From a virus: 64,000 nt of DNA. A program made the position numbers and the translations under genes. The notes below the pieces were generated by a model, which was not told where the DNA came from, did no database searches, and was given only the letters and a program-made list of their open reading frames with translations. Below are positions 18,010-26,028 of this stretch, piece by piece (positions within the stretch are counted from its first letter, which is position 1; every line of letters begins with the position of its first letter). The stretch is taken from the IMG/VR virus record IMGVR_UViG_3300009151_000047, positions 1 through 64,000 of that record. One strand, 5' to 3'.

Positions 18010-18543
18010 ATGACAGCACTCACTAGATCACCATCAAATACAAATTTATTACATCCAAATAAGTTTACTATGTCTTTTGGACGTGTTCCTAATATGGAAT
18101 ACTTTTGCCAAGGCGTAAGTTTACCTGGTATATCAATGTCTGAAGTACCTAGACAAAATCCATTTGTTGATTTATATTCACCAGGTGAAAAAGCAATATA
18201 TGATATGTTAAATGTTACATTCTATATTGATGAAGAATTAAAAACATGGTTAGAAATACATGACTGGATTAGAGGTATGACATTTCCTACAGATTTTGCA
18301 GAGTATGTTAATCTCAGAAATTTAAGTCCTAATATTTCCAATACGGCAACACCACAATACTCAGATGCAGTATTAACATTATATTCATCTGCAAATATAC
18401 CATATTTTAGATTTAAATTCTATGATTGTTTTCCAACTTCTTTATCTACCTTCTTTGTAACTTCTACAGATAGTCCCGAGAATCCTATTACTGCCGATTG
18501 TACCTTCAGATTTTCCTATTATAATGTTGACAAACTGTTTTAA
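18010..18543 (+). CDS. Second tail-tube-like protein (gp19/gp54-type fold)
   Basis: 177 residues. Like gp19 it has a short N-terminal arm, an early NKFTMSFGRVPNMEYFCQGVSLPGIS segment comparable to the FMCKTAQLPG region of gp19, and beta-rich remainder ending in FRFSYYNV. Such paralogues in T4-like phages serve as baseplate tube initiators or tail completion proteins. It stands alone after gp23, behind a terminator, with a late promoter but no ribosome binding site before the ATG. The end of the gene contains the uvsY early promoter. The exact T4 counterpart (gp54, gp3 or another) is not certain. Confidence 0.65.
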   Translation: MTALTRSPSNTNLLHPNKFTMSFGRVPNMEYFCQGVSLPGISMSEVPRQNPFVDLYSPGEKAIYDMLNVTFYIDEELKTWLEIHDWIRGMTFPTDFAEYVNLRNLSPNISNTATPQYSDAVLTLYSSANIPYFRFKFYDCFPTSLSTFFVTSTDSPENPITADCTFRFSYYNVDKLF

Positions 18544-18555
18544 CTAGTGTATACT
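18527..18555 (+). promoter_or_regulatory. Sigma-70 early promoter for uvsY-uvsW
   Basis: TTGACA (18527-18532), 17-base spacer, TATACT (18550-18555), lying in the end of the preceding gene. The uvsY ATG with AAGGAG follows at 18575. Confidence 0.75.
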
Positions 18556-18574
18556 CCTTTTAAGGAGATTTTTT

Positions 18575-19009
18575 ATGAATAAACTTGATGAATTATTAGA
18601 AATGTGGCGCAAAGATTCTGTCATTGATAGAACAGAACCTGGCAGAGAATTAATTAATATACCACAATTACATAGCAAATACTTGAATATGCTTTCAAGA
18701 CATAGGTTGTTGTCTAAAGAAGCAGAGTTTAAGTATAACAAAATGCGTAGAGTAAAGTGGGAATACTATACTGGTAAACTAGATGATGACCAACTTAAGA
18801 AGTATGGTTGGGAACCATTTCCTTTTGTTCTTAAATCTGAAGTGGCATCATATCTTGAAAGTGATGATGACCTAAACAAGTATGTTGCAATTAAAGTTAT
18901 GCATGATGAAATTGTTGAAGTGTGTCAGAGTATTATGAAAGAACTAAATAGTAGGACATTTCAACTGAGGGACTTTATAACATGGGAAAGGTTTATACAG
19001 GGTGTATGA
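18575..19009 (+). CDS. uvsY: Recombination mediator UvsY-like
   Basis: 144 residues, against 137 in T4. The pattern LLEMWRKDSVIDRTEPGRELINIPQLHSKYLN and YYTGKLDDDQLKKYGWEPF is typical of UvsY in T4-like phages. UvsY displaces the single-strand binding protein and loads UvsX recombinase. It has an AAGGAG ribosome binding site and an early promoter, and overlaps uvsW by eight bases. Confidence 0.92.
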   Translation: MNKLDELLEMWRKDSVIDRTEPGRELINIPQLHSKYLNMLSRHRLLSKEAEFKYNKMRRVKWEYYTGKLDDDQLKKYGWEPFPFVLKSEVASYLESDDDLNKYVAIKVMHDEIVEVCQSIMKELNSRTFQLRDFITWERFIQGV

Positions 19010-19772
19010 TTTAAGATTAGAAAAGGTCAACGAAGCCTTTATCAGAGTAGTATCAGAAAGAAATGTAGCACAAGAACTTTCTCAATATTTTGAATTTTAT
19101 GTTCCAGGTTATCAATACACACCCAAATTTAAAGCGAGAGTTTGGGATGGGAAGGTGAGGCTCCTAAATTTAAGAACCATGGAAATATACCATGGCTTGG
19201 TACCTTATATTGAAAAGTTTTGTAAAGAAAGAGATTACAAAATTGAGATTGATTCTGAGATAACAGTCACAGACAATTACTCCCTAAAAGAAGCCAATGA
19301 CTTTATACAGACACTTGGTTTGCCATTTGAACCTCGTGACTATCAAGTTAACTCTTTTGTTCATGCAATCCGTAATAAAAGAATTCTACTTCTTTCACCT
19401 ACTGCATCAGGTAAATCTTTAATCATTTATTTGATGTTGAGATATATTCAGCAAACACAAAGAAAAGGTTTATTGGTTGTACCAACAACTTCACTCGTTG
19501 AACAGATGTATACCGACTTTCAATCTTATGGATATAACTCAGAAGAGTTTTGTCATAAACAGTATGCAGGTAAAGATAAGGTCACAGATAAGTTTTTGAC
19601 CATCACAACATGGCAATCTATCTACAAAAATCCACCTGAATACTTCAATCAATTTGATTTTGTTATAGGTGATGAGGCACACCAATTTAAAGCCAAATCA
19701 CTCGCCACAATCATGACACAATTGGTTAATGCAAAATATAGAATAGGTTGCACCGGAACATTATCTAATTAA
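19002..19772 (+). CDS. uvsW: UvsW helicase, N-terminal half (gene split by insertion)
   Basis: 256 residues holding the N-terminal substrate-binding domain and RecA-like domain 1 of the superfamily 2 helicase UvsW. Walker A is SPTASGKSL (K138), the DExH box is GDEAH (D224-H227), and the reading frame stops just after motif III (CTGTLSN). In intact homologues this is followed at once by the VHRLVLEGLFGP segment, which here begins the separate frame at 20463. UvsW (recombination and R-loop helicase) should be ~490 residues; 256 + 231 fits a split of one gene. The two halves may associate, as other endonuclease-split phage enzymes do. Confidence 0.88.
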   Translation: MYDLRLEKVNEAFIRVVSERNVAQELSQYFEFYVPGYQYTPKFKARVWDGKVRLLNLRTMEIYHGLVPYIEKFCKERDYKIEIDSEITVTDNYSLKEANDFIQTLGLPFEPRDYQVNSFVHAIRNKRILLLSPTASGKSLIIYLMLRYIQQTQRKGLLVVPTTSLVEQMYTDFQSYGYNSEEFCHKQYAGKDKVTDKFLTITTWQSIYKNPPEYFNQFDFVIGDEAHQFKAKSLATIMTQLVNAKYRIGCTGTLSN

Positions 19773-19794
19773 CCTATTAGAAGGAACTAAAACG

Positions 19795-19802
19795 CATAAA
19801 TA
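19795..19802 (+). promoter_or_regulatory. Possible late promoter for the HNH endonuclease
   Basis: CATAAATA differs from TATAAATA in one base and ends 6 bases before the ATG at 19808. Freestanding endonucleases in T4 are often late genes. The short spacing and the mismatch make this weak. Confidence 0.3.
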
Positions 19803-19807
19803 GAAAT

Positions 19808-20470
19808 ATGGACTATCAAAAAATATATTACTCTATAATAGAAAAAGCTAATACTCGGACATTGACCGAGTATTTTGAGGAGCACCATATAATACCTAAA
19901 TCTTTAGGTGGTGACAATGGTAAAAAAAATAAAGTAAAATTGACAGCAAGAGAACACTTTGTGTGTCATTGGTTATTATGGAAATTTTCAAAAGGAAAAG
20001 ATAAAATTAAAATGGGTCATGCTTTTGGCATGATGAGATACCATGATTCTACTAATAGGTACTACACTTCAATTGGTTATGAAATAGCTAGAAAAGCACA
20101 CTCTTTATCAGCAAGTTTACATCATAAAGGTAAAACTCTTTCTGATAAAGAAATGAAAAGAATGTCAGAAAATAATCCAAATGCTAAAGAAATAGAAATA
20201 AATGGAATAAAGTATAAAAGTAGAAAAGAAGCTTGGGAAAAATTACAAACAACAAAAAGAAGGTTGTATTCTTTTATTGATGGAAAAATATCCTTTGAAC
20301 AATTAACATATAGTGGCAGATATCCACACACAGAAGAATCTAAGAAAAAAATTGGTGATTGGTCAAGAGGCAAAACATACGAAGAACTTTTAGGTAAAGA
20401 AAAATCTTTATTATTGATAGAAAAAAGACGACAACAAATGTTAAAAAATATTATGGAAAAAAATGAGTAA
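19808..20470 (+). CDS. HNH homing endonuclease
   Basis: 220 residues. The HNH core is EEHHIIPKSLGGDNGKKNK followed by LTAREHFVCHWLL (residues ~25-60), the usual form in phage homing endonucleases. The C-terminal half has NUMOD-type DNA-binding elements: INGIKYKSRKEAWEKL (helix-turn-helix type, ~120-135) and HTEESKKKIGDWSRGKT (NUMOD3-like, ~175-190). It cuts uvsW alleles lacking the insert so that the element is copied by recombination. The stop codon overlaps the start of the second uvsW half by eight bases, so that half is translated after it. Confidence 0.9.
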   Translation: MDYQKIYYSIIEKANTRTLTEYFEEHHIIPKSLGGDNGKKNKVKLTAREHFVCHWLLWKFSKGKDKIKMGHAFGMMRYHDSTNRYYTSIGYEIARKAHSLSASLHHKGKTLSDKEMKRMSENNPNAKEIEINGIKYKSRKEAWEKLQTTKRRLYSFIDGKISFEQLTYSGRYPHTEESKKKIGDWSRGKTYEELLGKEKSLLLIEKRRQQMLKNIMEKNE

Positions 20471-21158
20471 TGTTCATAGATTAGTATTAGAAGGTTTATT
20501 TGGACCAGTATATAAAGCAACAACAACAAAAGAATTAATGGATAACAAACAGTTATCTAAATTTAAGATTAAATGTTTAATACTTAAATATCCAGAAGAA
20601 GTTTGTAAGTTATCTAAGAAGTGGGACTACAAAGAAGAGATTGAATATATAGTATTGAACACAGCAAGAAATGCATTTATAAAGAATCTTGCCTTGTCGT
20701 TGAAAGGTAATTCATTAATACTATTTCAATTTGTAGATAAACATGGTAAAGTTCTACATAATATTATAAAAGAAGAAGCAGGTAAACGTAAAGTATTTTT
20801 TGTATATGGTGGTACTGATACCGAAGTTAGAGAATCTATTAGAGATATAACTGAACGTGAAACAGATGCCATTATTGTTGCTTCATACGGTACATTCTCA
20901 ACTGGTATTAATATACGTAATTTACATAATGTAATATTTGCATCACCATCTAAATCAAAAATTCGTAATCTACAATCAATTGGTCGTGGACTTAGATTAG
21001 GTGATAATAAAGAAGAAGCGGTTCTTTATGATATCTCTGATGATTTTAGAATAGGCAAACATGTTAATTATACCTTGACACACTTCGTTGGCAGAGTAAA
21101 GATGTATGACGATGAAAAATTTAATTATAAGTTTTATAATATAGAATTAAAAATTTAA
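20463..21158 (+). CDS. uvsW: UvsW helicase, C-terminal half
   Basis: 231 residues. It begins MSNVHRLVLEGLFGPVYKAT, the normal continuation of UvsW after motif III, and carries the second RecA-like domain with motifs IV-VI (VFFVYGGTD, ASYGTFSTGINIRNL, LQSIGRGLRLG). The start codon and ribosome binding site (ATGGAAAAAAATG) are supplied by the tail of the HNH gene. Alone it lacks ATP-binding Walker motifs, so activity would require pairing with the 19002 product. It converges with the GIY-YIG gene; the two stop codons overlap. Confidence 0.87.
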   Translation: MSNVHRLVLEGLFGPVYKATTTKELMDNKQLSKFKIKCLILKYPEEVCKLSKKWDYKEEIEYIVLNTARNAFIKNLALSLKGNSLILFQFVDKHGKVLHNIIKEEAGKRKVFFVYGGTDTEVRESIRDITERETDAIIVASYGTFSTGINIRNLHNVIFASPSKSKIRNLQSIGRGLRLGDNKEEAVLYDISDDFRIGKHVNYTLTHFVGRVKMYDDEKFNYKFYNIELKI

Positions 21159-21655
21159 TTTTTATTAAAAGTTTTTTTGGAATGTTGTAATTTTTCTTCT
21201 TTTGTTTTTTTATCCCAATACTGTTTCATTTTTTGACTATGATCTGGTCTAAGTTTACCTGTTTTATTAATTGATAATTTATTTTTAGATTCTGGTGTAT
21301 GATTATATCCACTTAAAAGTCTAGCTTTTTTTCGTTTTTGTATGTGTATTTCTGATTGTTTATAACCGGATGTTCCATCACCACCATCAGTTAAATTTCT
21401 AAGTATACCTGTACCATTATCAATTCTTCCATACCATTGAATCATTCTTCTTTCTATGGCAAATGCTCCAATTTCCGTTAAATTAGCTTGCATTATTATT
21501 ATTTTTGTGTTATCATTAGGTATGTTTATTGAATGATTTTTGTTCCATGCTCTATCTCTGCAACCTTTACCTATATAATAAGGTAAATTATTATCTCTTA
21601 GATAAGCATATACATAAAAATGATTAGGTCTGTTTTTAGAAGAATAAATAGTCAT
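21155..21655 (-). CDS. GIY-YIG homing endonuclease (freestanding)
   Basis: 166 residues from the ATG at 21655, chosen because AAAGGA lies ten bases upstream; the frame stays open to a TTG at 21697. The N-terminal GIY-YIG nuclease has HFYVYAYL and LPYYIGKG, with GCRDRAWN and the ERRMIQWYGR segment (the Arg and the catalytic region). The C-terminal half is basic with NUMOD3-like repeats (GYNHTPESKNK, LRPDHSQKMKQYW). It is the only gene on the minus strand in the window and lies directly behind the split uvsW. A minus-strand TATAAATA just upstream gives it an independent late promoter. Confidence 0.87.
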   Translation of the reverse strand: MTIYSSKNRPNHFYVYAYLRDNNLPYYIGKGCRDRAWNKNHSINIPNDNTKIIIMQANLTEIGAFAIERRMIQWYGRIDNGTGILRNLTDGGDGTSGYKQSEIHIQKRKKARLLSGYNHTPESKNKLSINKTGKLRPDHSQKMKQYWDKKTKEEKLQHSKKTFNKN

Positions 21656-21713
21656 ACTGATACGGTCCTTTCGTATTAGAGTAGGTGCGAGCTGCAACTC
21701 GGCGATCTACACT

Positions 21714-21721
21714 TATTTATA
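21714..21721 (-). promoter_or_regulatory. T4-type late promoter on minus strand for the GIY-YIG gene
   Basis: The plus strand reads TATTTATA, so the minus strand carries exact TATAAATA, 58 bases upstream of the GIY-YIG ATG. Predicted start of transcription near 21708. Confidence 0.65.
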
Positions 21722-21751
21722 ATTTTTTTTACCTAAAAGGGTATTTTTGAC

Positions 21752-22183
21752 ATGGATAACATAAAAATAATAAGGATGCAATCGGGTGAAGATATCATTG
21801 CTTCTATGATAGAAGATAAAGAAGAAGGTATCGTTACACTTAACAATCCTATGACAGTATTATTTAAAAGACAGATTACTGGTAAATCAGTTATGATGAT
21901 GGTACCTTGGTTACCTGTAGAGATTATTCAATATAATATGGCTACAGTTTATTCACAAGACGTATTAACTGTATTTCAACCTAAAGAATCTCTTGTTAAT
22001 TATTATAATAAGGCAGTGATTGATTTGAATGAATGTATCATTGAAGAGTCAGACCACATTGAACAATCATTAAACGAAGATGGTGATGAAGAAGATGTTT
22101 CAGAAGAAGAGTTCTCAGAGTATGTAGATAGTATTGAAACCATTAAAGAAGTATTAAGTAATAAGAAAAGAATATTACATTAA
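21752..22183 (+). CDS. Sm-like-fold phage protein with acidic tail (143 aa)
   Basis: The N-terminal ~90 residues (IKIIRMQSGEDIIASMIED, then VTLNNPMTVLFKR) have the strand pattern of Sm/LSM-type small beta-barrels found in many T4-like phages; the C-terminus is a highly acidic helix (NEDGDEEDVSEEEF). The function is not known; an RNA-binding or protein-ring role is only suggested by the fold. A second protein with the same N-terminal pattern is at 38263. An antisense consensus promoter lies just downstream. Confidence 0.6.
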   Translation: MDNIKIIRMQSGEDIIASMIEDKEEGIVTLNNPMTVLFKRQITGKSVMMMVPWLPVEIIQYNMATVYSQDVLTVFQPKESLVNYYNKAVIDLNECIIEESDHIEQSLNEDGDEEDVSEEEFSEYVDSIETIKEVLSNKKRILH

Positions 22184-22197
22184 AGAACGACAAAACC

Positions 22198-22226
22198 ATT
22201 ATAACAATGTATCACTAACCTGTCAA
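22198..22226 (-). promoter_or_regulatory. Consensus sigma-70 promoter on minus strand
   Basis: Read on the minus strand: TTGACA (22226-22221), exactly 17 bases, TATAAT (22203-22198). Transcription would run left, antisense to the Sm-like gene, and reach the GIY-YIG gene. Confidence 0.65.
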
Positions 22227-22247
22227 GCGAAATATAAGGTAAATATT

Positions 22248-22805
22248 ATGAGTAAGAAAAAAGCACATTACATTAACAATGCCGACTTCTTAAAAGCACT
22301 AACCGATTATACCGAAAAGTGTGTTGAAGCCAAAAAAAATGATAAACCAGAACCTATAGTACCAAACTATATCGGTGAATGTTTTATTAAAATTGCAGAA
22401 CATCTATCTAGAAAACCAAACTTCGTATCATATTCATTTAGAGATGAAATGATTGCAGATGGTATTGAAAATTGTATAATGTATTTCAGAAACTTTGATC
22501 CTGCCAAATCATCTAATCCATTTGCCTATTTTACACAGATTATTTACTTTGCATTTCTACGAAGAATTGCCAAAGAGAAGAAACAACTATATGTAAAATA
22601 CAAAGCAACAGAACAGTTTGGTTTATTAGATGAAGGTGAAATGTTTGAAGATGAGAATGGGCATATGCAACAATTTAAAATGTATGATAACATATCAGAA
22701 TTCATTCATACATTTGAAGAAACTAAAAAGAATAAAAAGAAAGTAAAGATTAAAGGTATTGAAAACTTTATTGAATTGGATGTGAAAGAACTACCAGAAA
22801 TTTAA
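22248..22805 (+). CDS. 55: Late transcription sigma factor gp55-like
   Basis: 185 residues, the same length as T4 gp55. The segment SYSFRDEMIADGIENCIMYF, FDPAKSSNPFAYFTQIIYFAFLRRI is the sigma region 2-like part that binds RNA polymerase core and reads the late element. gp55 directs the polymerase to TATAAATA; activation uses the sliding clamp gp45, encoded at 33937. The many TATAAATA sites in this window are its expected targets. Ribosome binding site is ATAAGGTAAATATT. Confidence 0.92.
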   Translation: MSKKKAHYINNADFLKALTDYTEKCVEAKKNDKPEPIVPNYIGECFIKIAEHLSRKPNFVSYSFRDEMIADGIENCIMYFRNFDPAKSSNPFAYFTQIIYFAFLRRIAKEKKQLYVKYKATEQFGLLDEGEMFEDENGHMQQFKMYDNISEFIHTFEETKKNKKKVKIKGIENFIELDVKELPEI

Positions 22806-22815
22806 GGAGATTATT

Positions 22816-23268
22816 ATGAGAGTTGGATTTACATGTAGTGCATTTGATTTACTTCATGCTGGTCACATATTGATGTTAGAAGAAGCAAAGACTCAATGTG
22901 ACTTTTTAATTGTTGGATTACAAACTGATCCAACAATTGATCGGAAAGAAAAAAATAAACCTATCCAAAGTGTAGTTGAAAGATATATTCAACTCAAGGC
23001 AGTTACATATGTTGATCAGATTATACCATACACATATGAAAGTGACTTAGAGGAAATATTCCGTTCATTCCCAATTTCAGTTAGAATTATTGGTGATGAA
23101 TATAAAGAAAAACAATTCACTGCAAAAGATATCTGTGCTGGTAGAGGTATTGAAATCTATTTTAATCGGAGAGATCATCACTTTAGCAGTAGTGAATTAC
23201 GTAACAGAACTTATAGAATAGAATATCAGAAAAAAGGTGAGTTTGATGAAGTTAGCCCTAATAAATGA
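22816..23268 (+). CDS. Cytidylyltransferase-like protein (TagD/GCT family)
   Basis: 150 residues with the nucleotidyltransferase signature FTCSAFDLLHAGHILML (HAGH, residues ~15-18), RKEKNKPIQS and the C-terminal HHFSSSELRNRTY, matching the (I/S)S(T/S)S-x-L-R ATP/CTP loop. The family transfers CMP to glycerol-3-phosphate or similar alcohols; small members have been seen in T4-like marine phages. The natural substrate here is not known. It precedes gp47 and overlaps it by 23 bases. Confidence 0.85.
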   Translation: MRVGFTCSAFDLLHAGHILMLEEAKTQCDFLIVGLQTDPTIDRKEKNKPIQSVVERYIQLKAVTYVDQIIPYTYESDLEEIFRSFPISVRIIGDEYKEKQFTAKDICAGRGIEIYFNRRDHHFSSSELRNRTYRIEYQKKGEFDEVSPNK

Positions 23269-24316
23269 CACCCATGCCGGTGCAAGAGGTGACAGTGCAA
23301 TATTCAATGAATTCTTTTTTAAGTTTTGGGAAAATGTATTCTTTCCATACTTAGAAGAAAATAACATCACACAGATTTGTCATTTAGGTGATGTTGTTGA
23401 TCGTAGAAAATTTATTAATTATGTTACATTGAATTCTTGGCGTAAAAGATTCTTTGATAGATTATTAAAGAACAATATTCAAATGGATGTTATTGTAGGT
23501 AATCATGATGTTACTTACAAGAATACAAATGAAATCAATGCCATGAATGAATTATTTGAGCATTACAATAATGTAAATGTGTATATTGATCCCGTTGAAA
23601 GAGTATATGATGGTATTAATGTTGCATTGGTACCATGGATAAATTCAAGTAACTATCAAAGTAGTTTAGAATTTTTAAATAATACACAGAGTCAAATTGT
23701 ATTTGGTCATTTTGAAATATCTGGATTTGAAATGGATCGTGGTAATGTTTGTCAAGGTGGTTTAGATTCTTCTCTATTCAAACGATTTGATACTGTATTA
23801 TCTGGTCACTTTCATCATAAATCAACTAATGGTAATATAACATATCTAGGCAATCAATACGAAATTACATGGGCAGACTATGATGACCAAAGAGGATTTC
23901 ATGTATTTGATACAGACACAAGAGAACTAGAATTTATACCTAATCCATATAAAATGTTTCATAGATTAAGTTATGATGATACTGTCCAAGACTTTACATA
24001 CTGGAAAGCATTTGATTATGATAATTTGAAAGATACTTACGTTAAGATTGTGGTAGTCAACAAACAAAATCCATATCTGTTTGATAGTGTGATGGATAAC
24101 TTATATAAAACTGGTGTTGCTGATATAGGTATAGTTGAAGATTTTACCGATAATTCAGTTACCGATGATGAAGAATTGGTAAATCAAGCGGAAGATACTA
24201 TGACTATCTTAAATAAGTATATTGATGGGTTGACATTGAATGTAAAACCTGATATACTTAAAGGTCTAATGAAAGAACTATACGTTGAAGCGGTAAATGT
24301 AGAGAGAGTTGATTAA
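23246..24316 (+). CDS. 47: Recombination nuclease subunit gp47-like (Mre11/SbcD type)
   Basis: The ATG at 23246 is preferred over an upstream GTG because GGTGAG lies just before it; 356 residues, against 339 in T4. All metallophosphatase motifs are present: NDTHAG (D8, H10), HLGDVVDRRK, VGNHD, VFGHFEIS and LSGHFHHKS. With gp46 it forms the Mre11-Rad50-type complex that resects ends for recombination-dependent replication. The stop overlaps the gp46 start (TAATG). Confidence 0.94.
   Translation: MKLALINDTHAGARGDSAIFNEFFFKFWENVFFPYLEENNITQICHLGDVVDRRKFINYVTLNSWRKRFFDRLLKNNIQMDVIVGNHDVTYKNTNEINAMNELFEHYNNVNVYIDPVERVYDGINVALVPWINSSNYQSSLEFLNNTQSQIVFGHFEISGFEMDRGNVCQGGLDSSLFKRFDTVLSGHFHHKSTNGNITYLGNQYEITWADYDDQRGFHVFDTDTRELEFIPNPYKMFHRLSYDDTVQDFTYWKAFDYDNLKDTYVKIVVVNKQNPYLFDSVMDNLYKTGVADIGIVEDFTDNSVTDDEELVNQAEDTMTILNKYIDGLTLNVKPDILKGLMKELYVEAVNVERVD
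24230..24258 (+). promoter_or_regulatory. Possible internal sigma-70 promoter ahead of gp46
   Basis: TTGACA, 17-base spacer, TATACT inside the end of gp47, with the same hexamers and spacing as the uvsY promoter; gp46 starts 58 bases downstream. It lies in coding sequence, so chance is not excluded. Confidence 0.4.
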
Positions 24317-26028
24317 TGATTGTATTTAAAAAAGTTAGATATAAGAACTTTATTAGCACTGGTAATTATTATACCGAGATTGATTTTCAAAGATCGTCTA
24401 ATACATTAATTATTGGTTCTAATGGTGCGGGTAAATCCACGATGCTTGATGCATTGTGTTTTACTCTATTTGGTAAAGCATTTAGAAGTATTAACAAACC
24501 ACAACTGATTAATGCCATCAATCAAAAAGATTGTGTTACTGAATGTGAATTTGATATTGGTAATAAAAAATATAAAATTATTCGTGGCATAAAACCTAAC
24601 ATCTTTGAAATATATCAAGATGGCGATTTACTGAATCAGGATGCCGCAAGTAGAGATTATCAAGAATACTTAGAGAAGTTTATTCTAAAATTAAATTATA
24701 AATCATTTACACAGATTGTTATATTAGGTTCTGCATCATTCGTGCCATTCATGCAGTTATCTGCATCTGATCGTAGGTCTATCATTGAAGATTTACTAGA
24801 CATACAAATCTTTTCTACAATGAATACTGTATTGAAAGAGAAGATGTCTGGTAACAAAGATCATGTTGTTGAAAACAATTCTAAGTTACAAATTGTAGAA
24901 GCAAAGATTGAAATCCAGAATACTCATATTAAGAGTATACAAAAAACTAATGATGAGAAGGTAGAAGAATATGATAATCAAATCAAATTGTATAATACTG
25001 ACATACTTGAGTTACAAGAAAAAATACAACAAACATCCAACTCAATCAACATATTACAAACCGACGTGGAAAACAAAATTGAAGTCGAGACTAGACTCAA
25101 GAAATTTACTAAAATTGAATCGCAGATTGAGAACAACTTATCCAAATATAAGACTGATATCAGTTTCTTTGAACAGAATGATAATTGTCCAACCTGTAAG
25201 CAAGAAATTGCCTTGGGGTTTAAAGAACAACAAATCAAAGAGAATAATGATAGAGTTACCGAAATAGAATCTGGATTGAAAGTATTAGAAGAAAAACTAT
25301 TGGCAGAACAAGAACGACTAAATGAGATTACAGTAAAACAAAAAGAAATACAGAAATTACAAATTAATAATGCCACCAACACAACTTCTATTACAGAAAC
25401 AAACAAGTATATTGCAAAACTAAAATCACAGATTGAATCATTGAAAATTAATCATGATAATTTGGATGCAGAGAATACTAAGTTAAATGAATTGAATAAT
25501 GAATTAGAAATAATTCTACAAAAGAAGAAAGAATTGATTGATGAAAAAACATATTATGAAGCCGCTTCAGGTCTACTAAAAGATACTGGTATTAAAACTA
25601 AAATTATCAAACAATATCTACCCGTTATTAATAAAGTTGTAAACAAACATCTTGCCACATTTGACTTCTTTGTTAATTTTAATTTAGATGAATCATTCAA
25701 AGAAACAATTAAATCAAGACACCGTGATGCATTTAGTTATGAATCATTTAGTGAAGGTGAGAAACAAAGAATTGATATGGCATTGATGTTAACATGGAGA
25801 ACAATTGCAAAGTTAAAGAATTCTGCAAATACTAATCTGTTAATATTAGATGAAATATTTGATTCTAGTTTAGATGCAAATGGCACAGAGTATTTAATGA
25901 ACATCCTACATATGTTAGAAGATGTAAATTTATTTGTAATCAGTCATAAAGGCGATATATTACAAGATAAGTTTAGGTCAGTAATTAAATTTGAGAAGGT
26001 AAATAATTTTTCAAGGATAGCAAAATGA
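24316..26028 (+). CDS. 46: Recombination nuclease subunit gp46-like (Rad50/SbcC type)
   Basis: 570 residues, against 560 in T4. Walker A is GSNGAGKST (K40), followed by two long coiled coils flanking a zinc hook CPTC (C291, C294), the ABC signature FSEGEKQRIDMAL and Walker B LLILDEIF (D512, E513). It is the ATPase partner of gp47 in end resection and host DNA turnover. It overlaps gp47 upstream and peptide deformylase downstream (ATGA). Confidence 0.95.
   Translation: MIVFKKVRYKNFISTGNYYTEIDFQRSSNTLIIGSNGAGKSTMLDALCFTLFGKAFRSINKPQLINAINQKDCVTECEFDIGNKKYKIIRGIKPNIFEIYQDGDLLNQDAASRDYQEYLEKFILKLNYKSFTQIVILGSASFVPFMQLSASDRRSIIEDLLDIQIFSTMNTVLKEKMSGNKDHVVENNSKLQIVEAKIEIQNTHIKSIQKTNDEKVEEYDNQIKLYNTDILELQEKIQQTSNSINILQTDVENKIEVETRLKKFTKIESQIENNLSKYKTDISFFEQNDNCPTCKQEIALGFKEQQIKENNDRVTEIESGLKVLEEKLLAEQERLNEITVKQKEIQKLQINNATNTTSITETNKYIAKLKSQIESLKINHDNLDAENTKLNELNNELEIILQKKKELIDEKTYYEAASGLLKDTGIKTKIIKQYLPVINKVVNKHLATFDFFVNFNLDESFKETIKSRHRDAFSYESFSEGEKQRIDMALMLTWRTIAKLKNSANTNLLILDEIFDSSLDANGTEYLMNILHMLEDVNLFVISHKGDILQDKFRSVIKFEKVNNFSRIAK

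Larger units (their letters stand above)
19770..20471 (+). mobile_element. 702-bp HNH homing-endonuclease insertion in uvsW
   Basis: The two halves of uvsW are separated by 702 bp, with TAAT at both junctions (19766-19769 and 20468-20471), consistent with a short target duplication or with the homing target. The insert provides a stop for the first half, the endonuclease gene, and a new ATG with GGA-type ribosome binding site for the second half. There is no room for a group I intron core. Confidence 0.75.

Noticed and set aside
18554-18567. Palindrome CTCCTTTTAAGGAG as a terminator or RBS-sequestering hairpin before uvsY
   Set aside because: The predicted early transcription start (~18562) lies inside the palindrome, so the early RNA lacks one arm; the 3' arm is simply the ribosome binding site. 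It could only matter for readthrough late RNA.
19770-20471. Group I intron or intein interrupting uvsW
   Set aside because: Only 38 bases precede the HNH gene and its end overlaps the second half of uvsW, leaving no space for an intron core; stop codons and absence of splicing-domain motifs exclude an intein.
21656-21697. TTG start giving the GIY-YIG protein 14 extra N-terminal residues
   Set aside because: The ATG at 21655 has AAAGGA at proper distance and begins just before the GIY-YIG domain; the TTG has no ribosome binding site.
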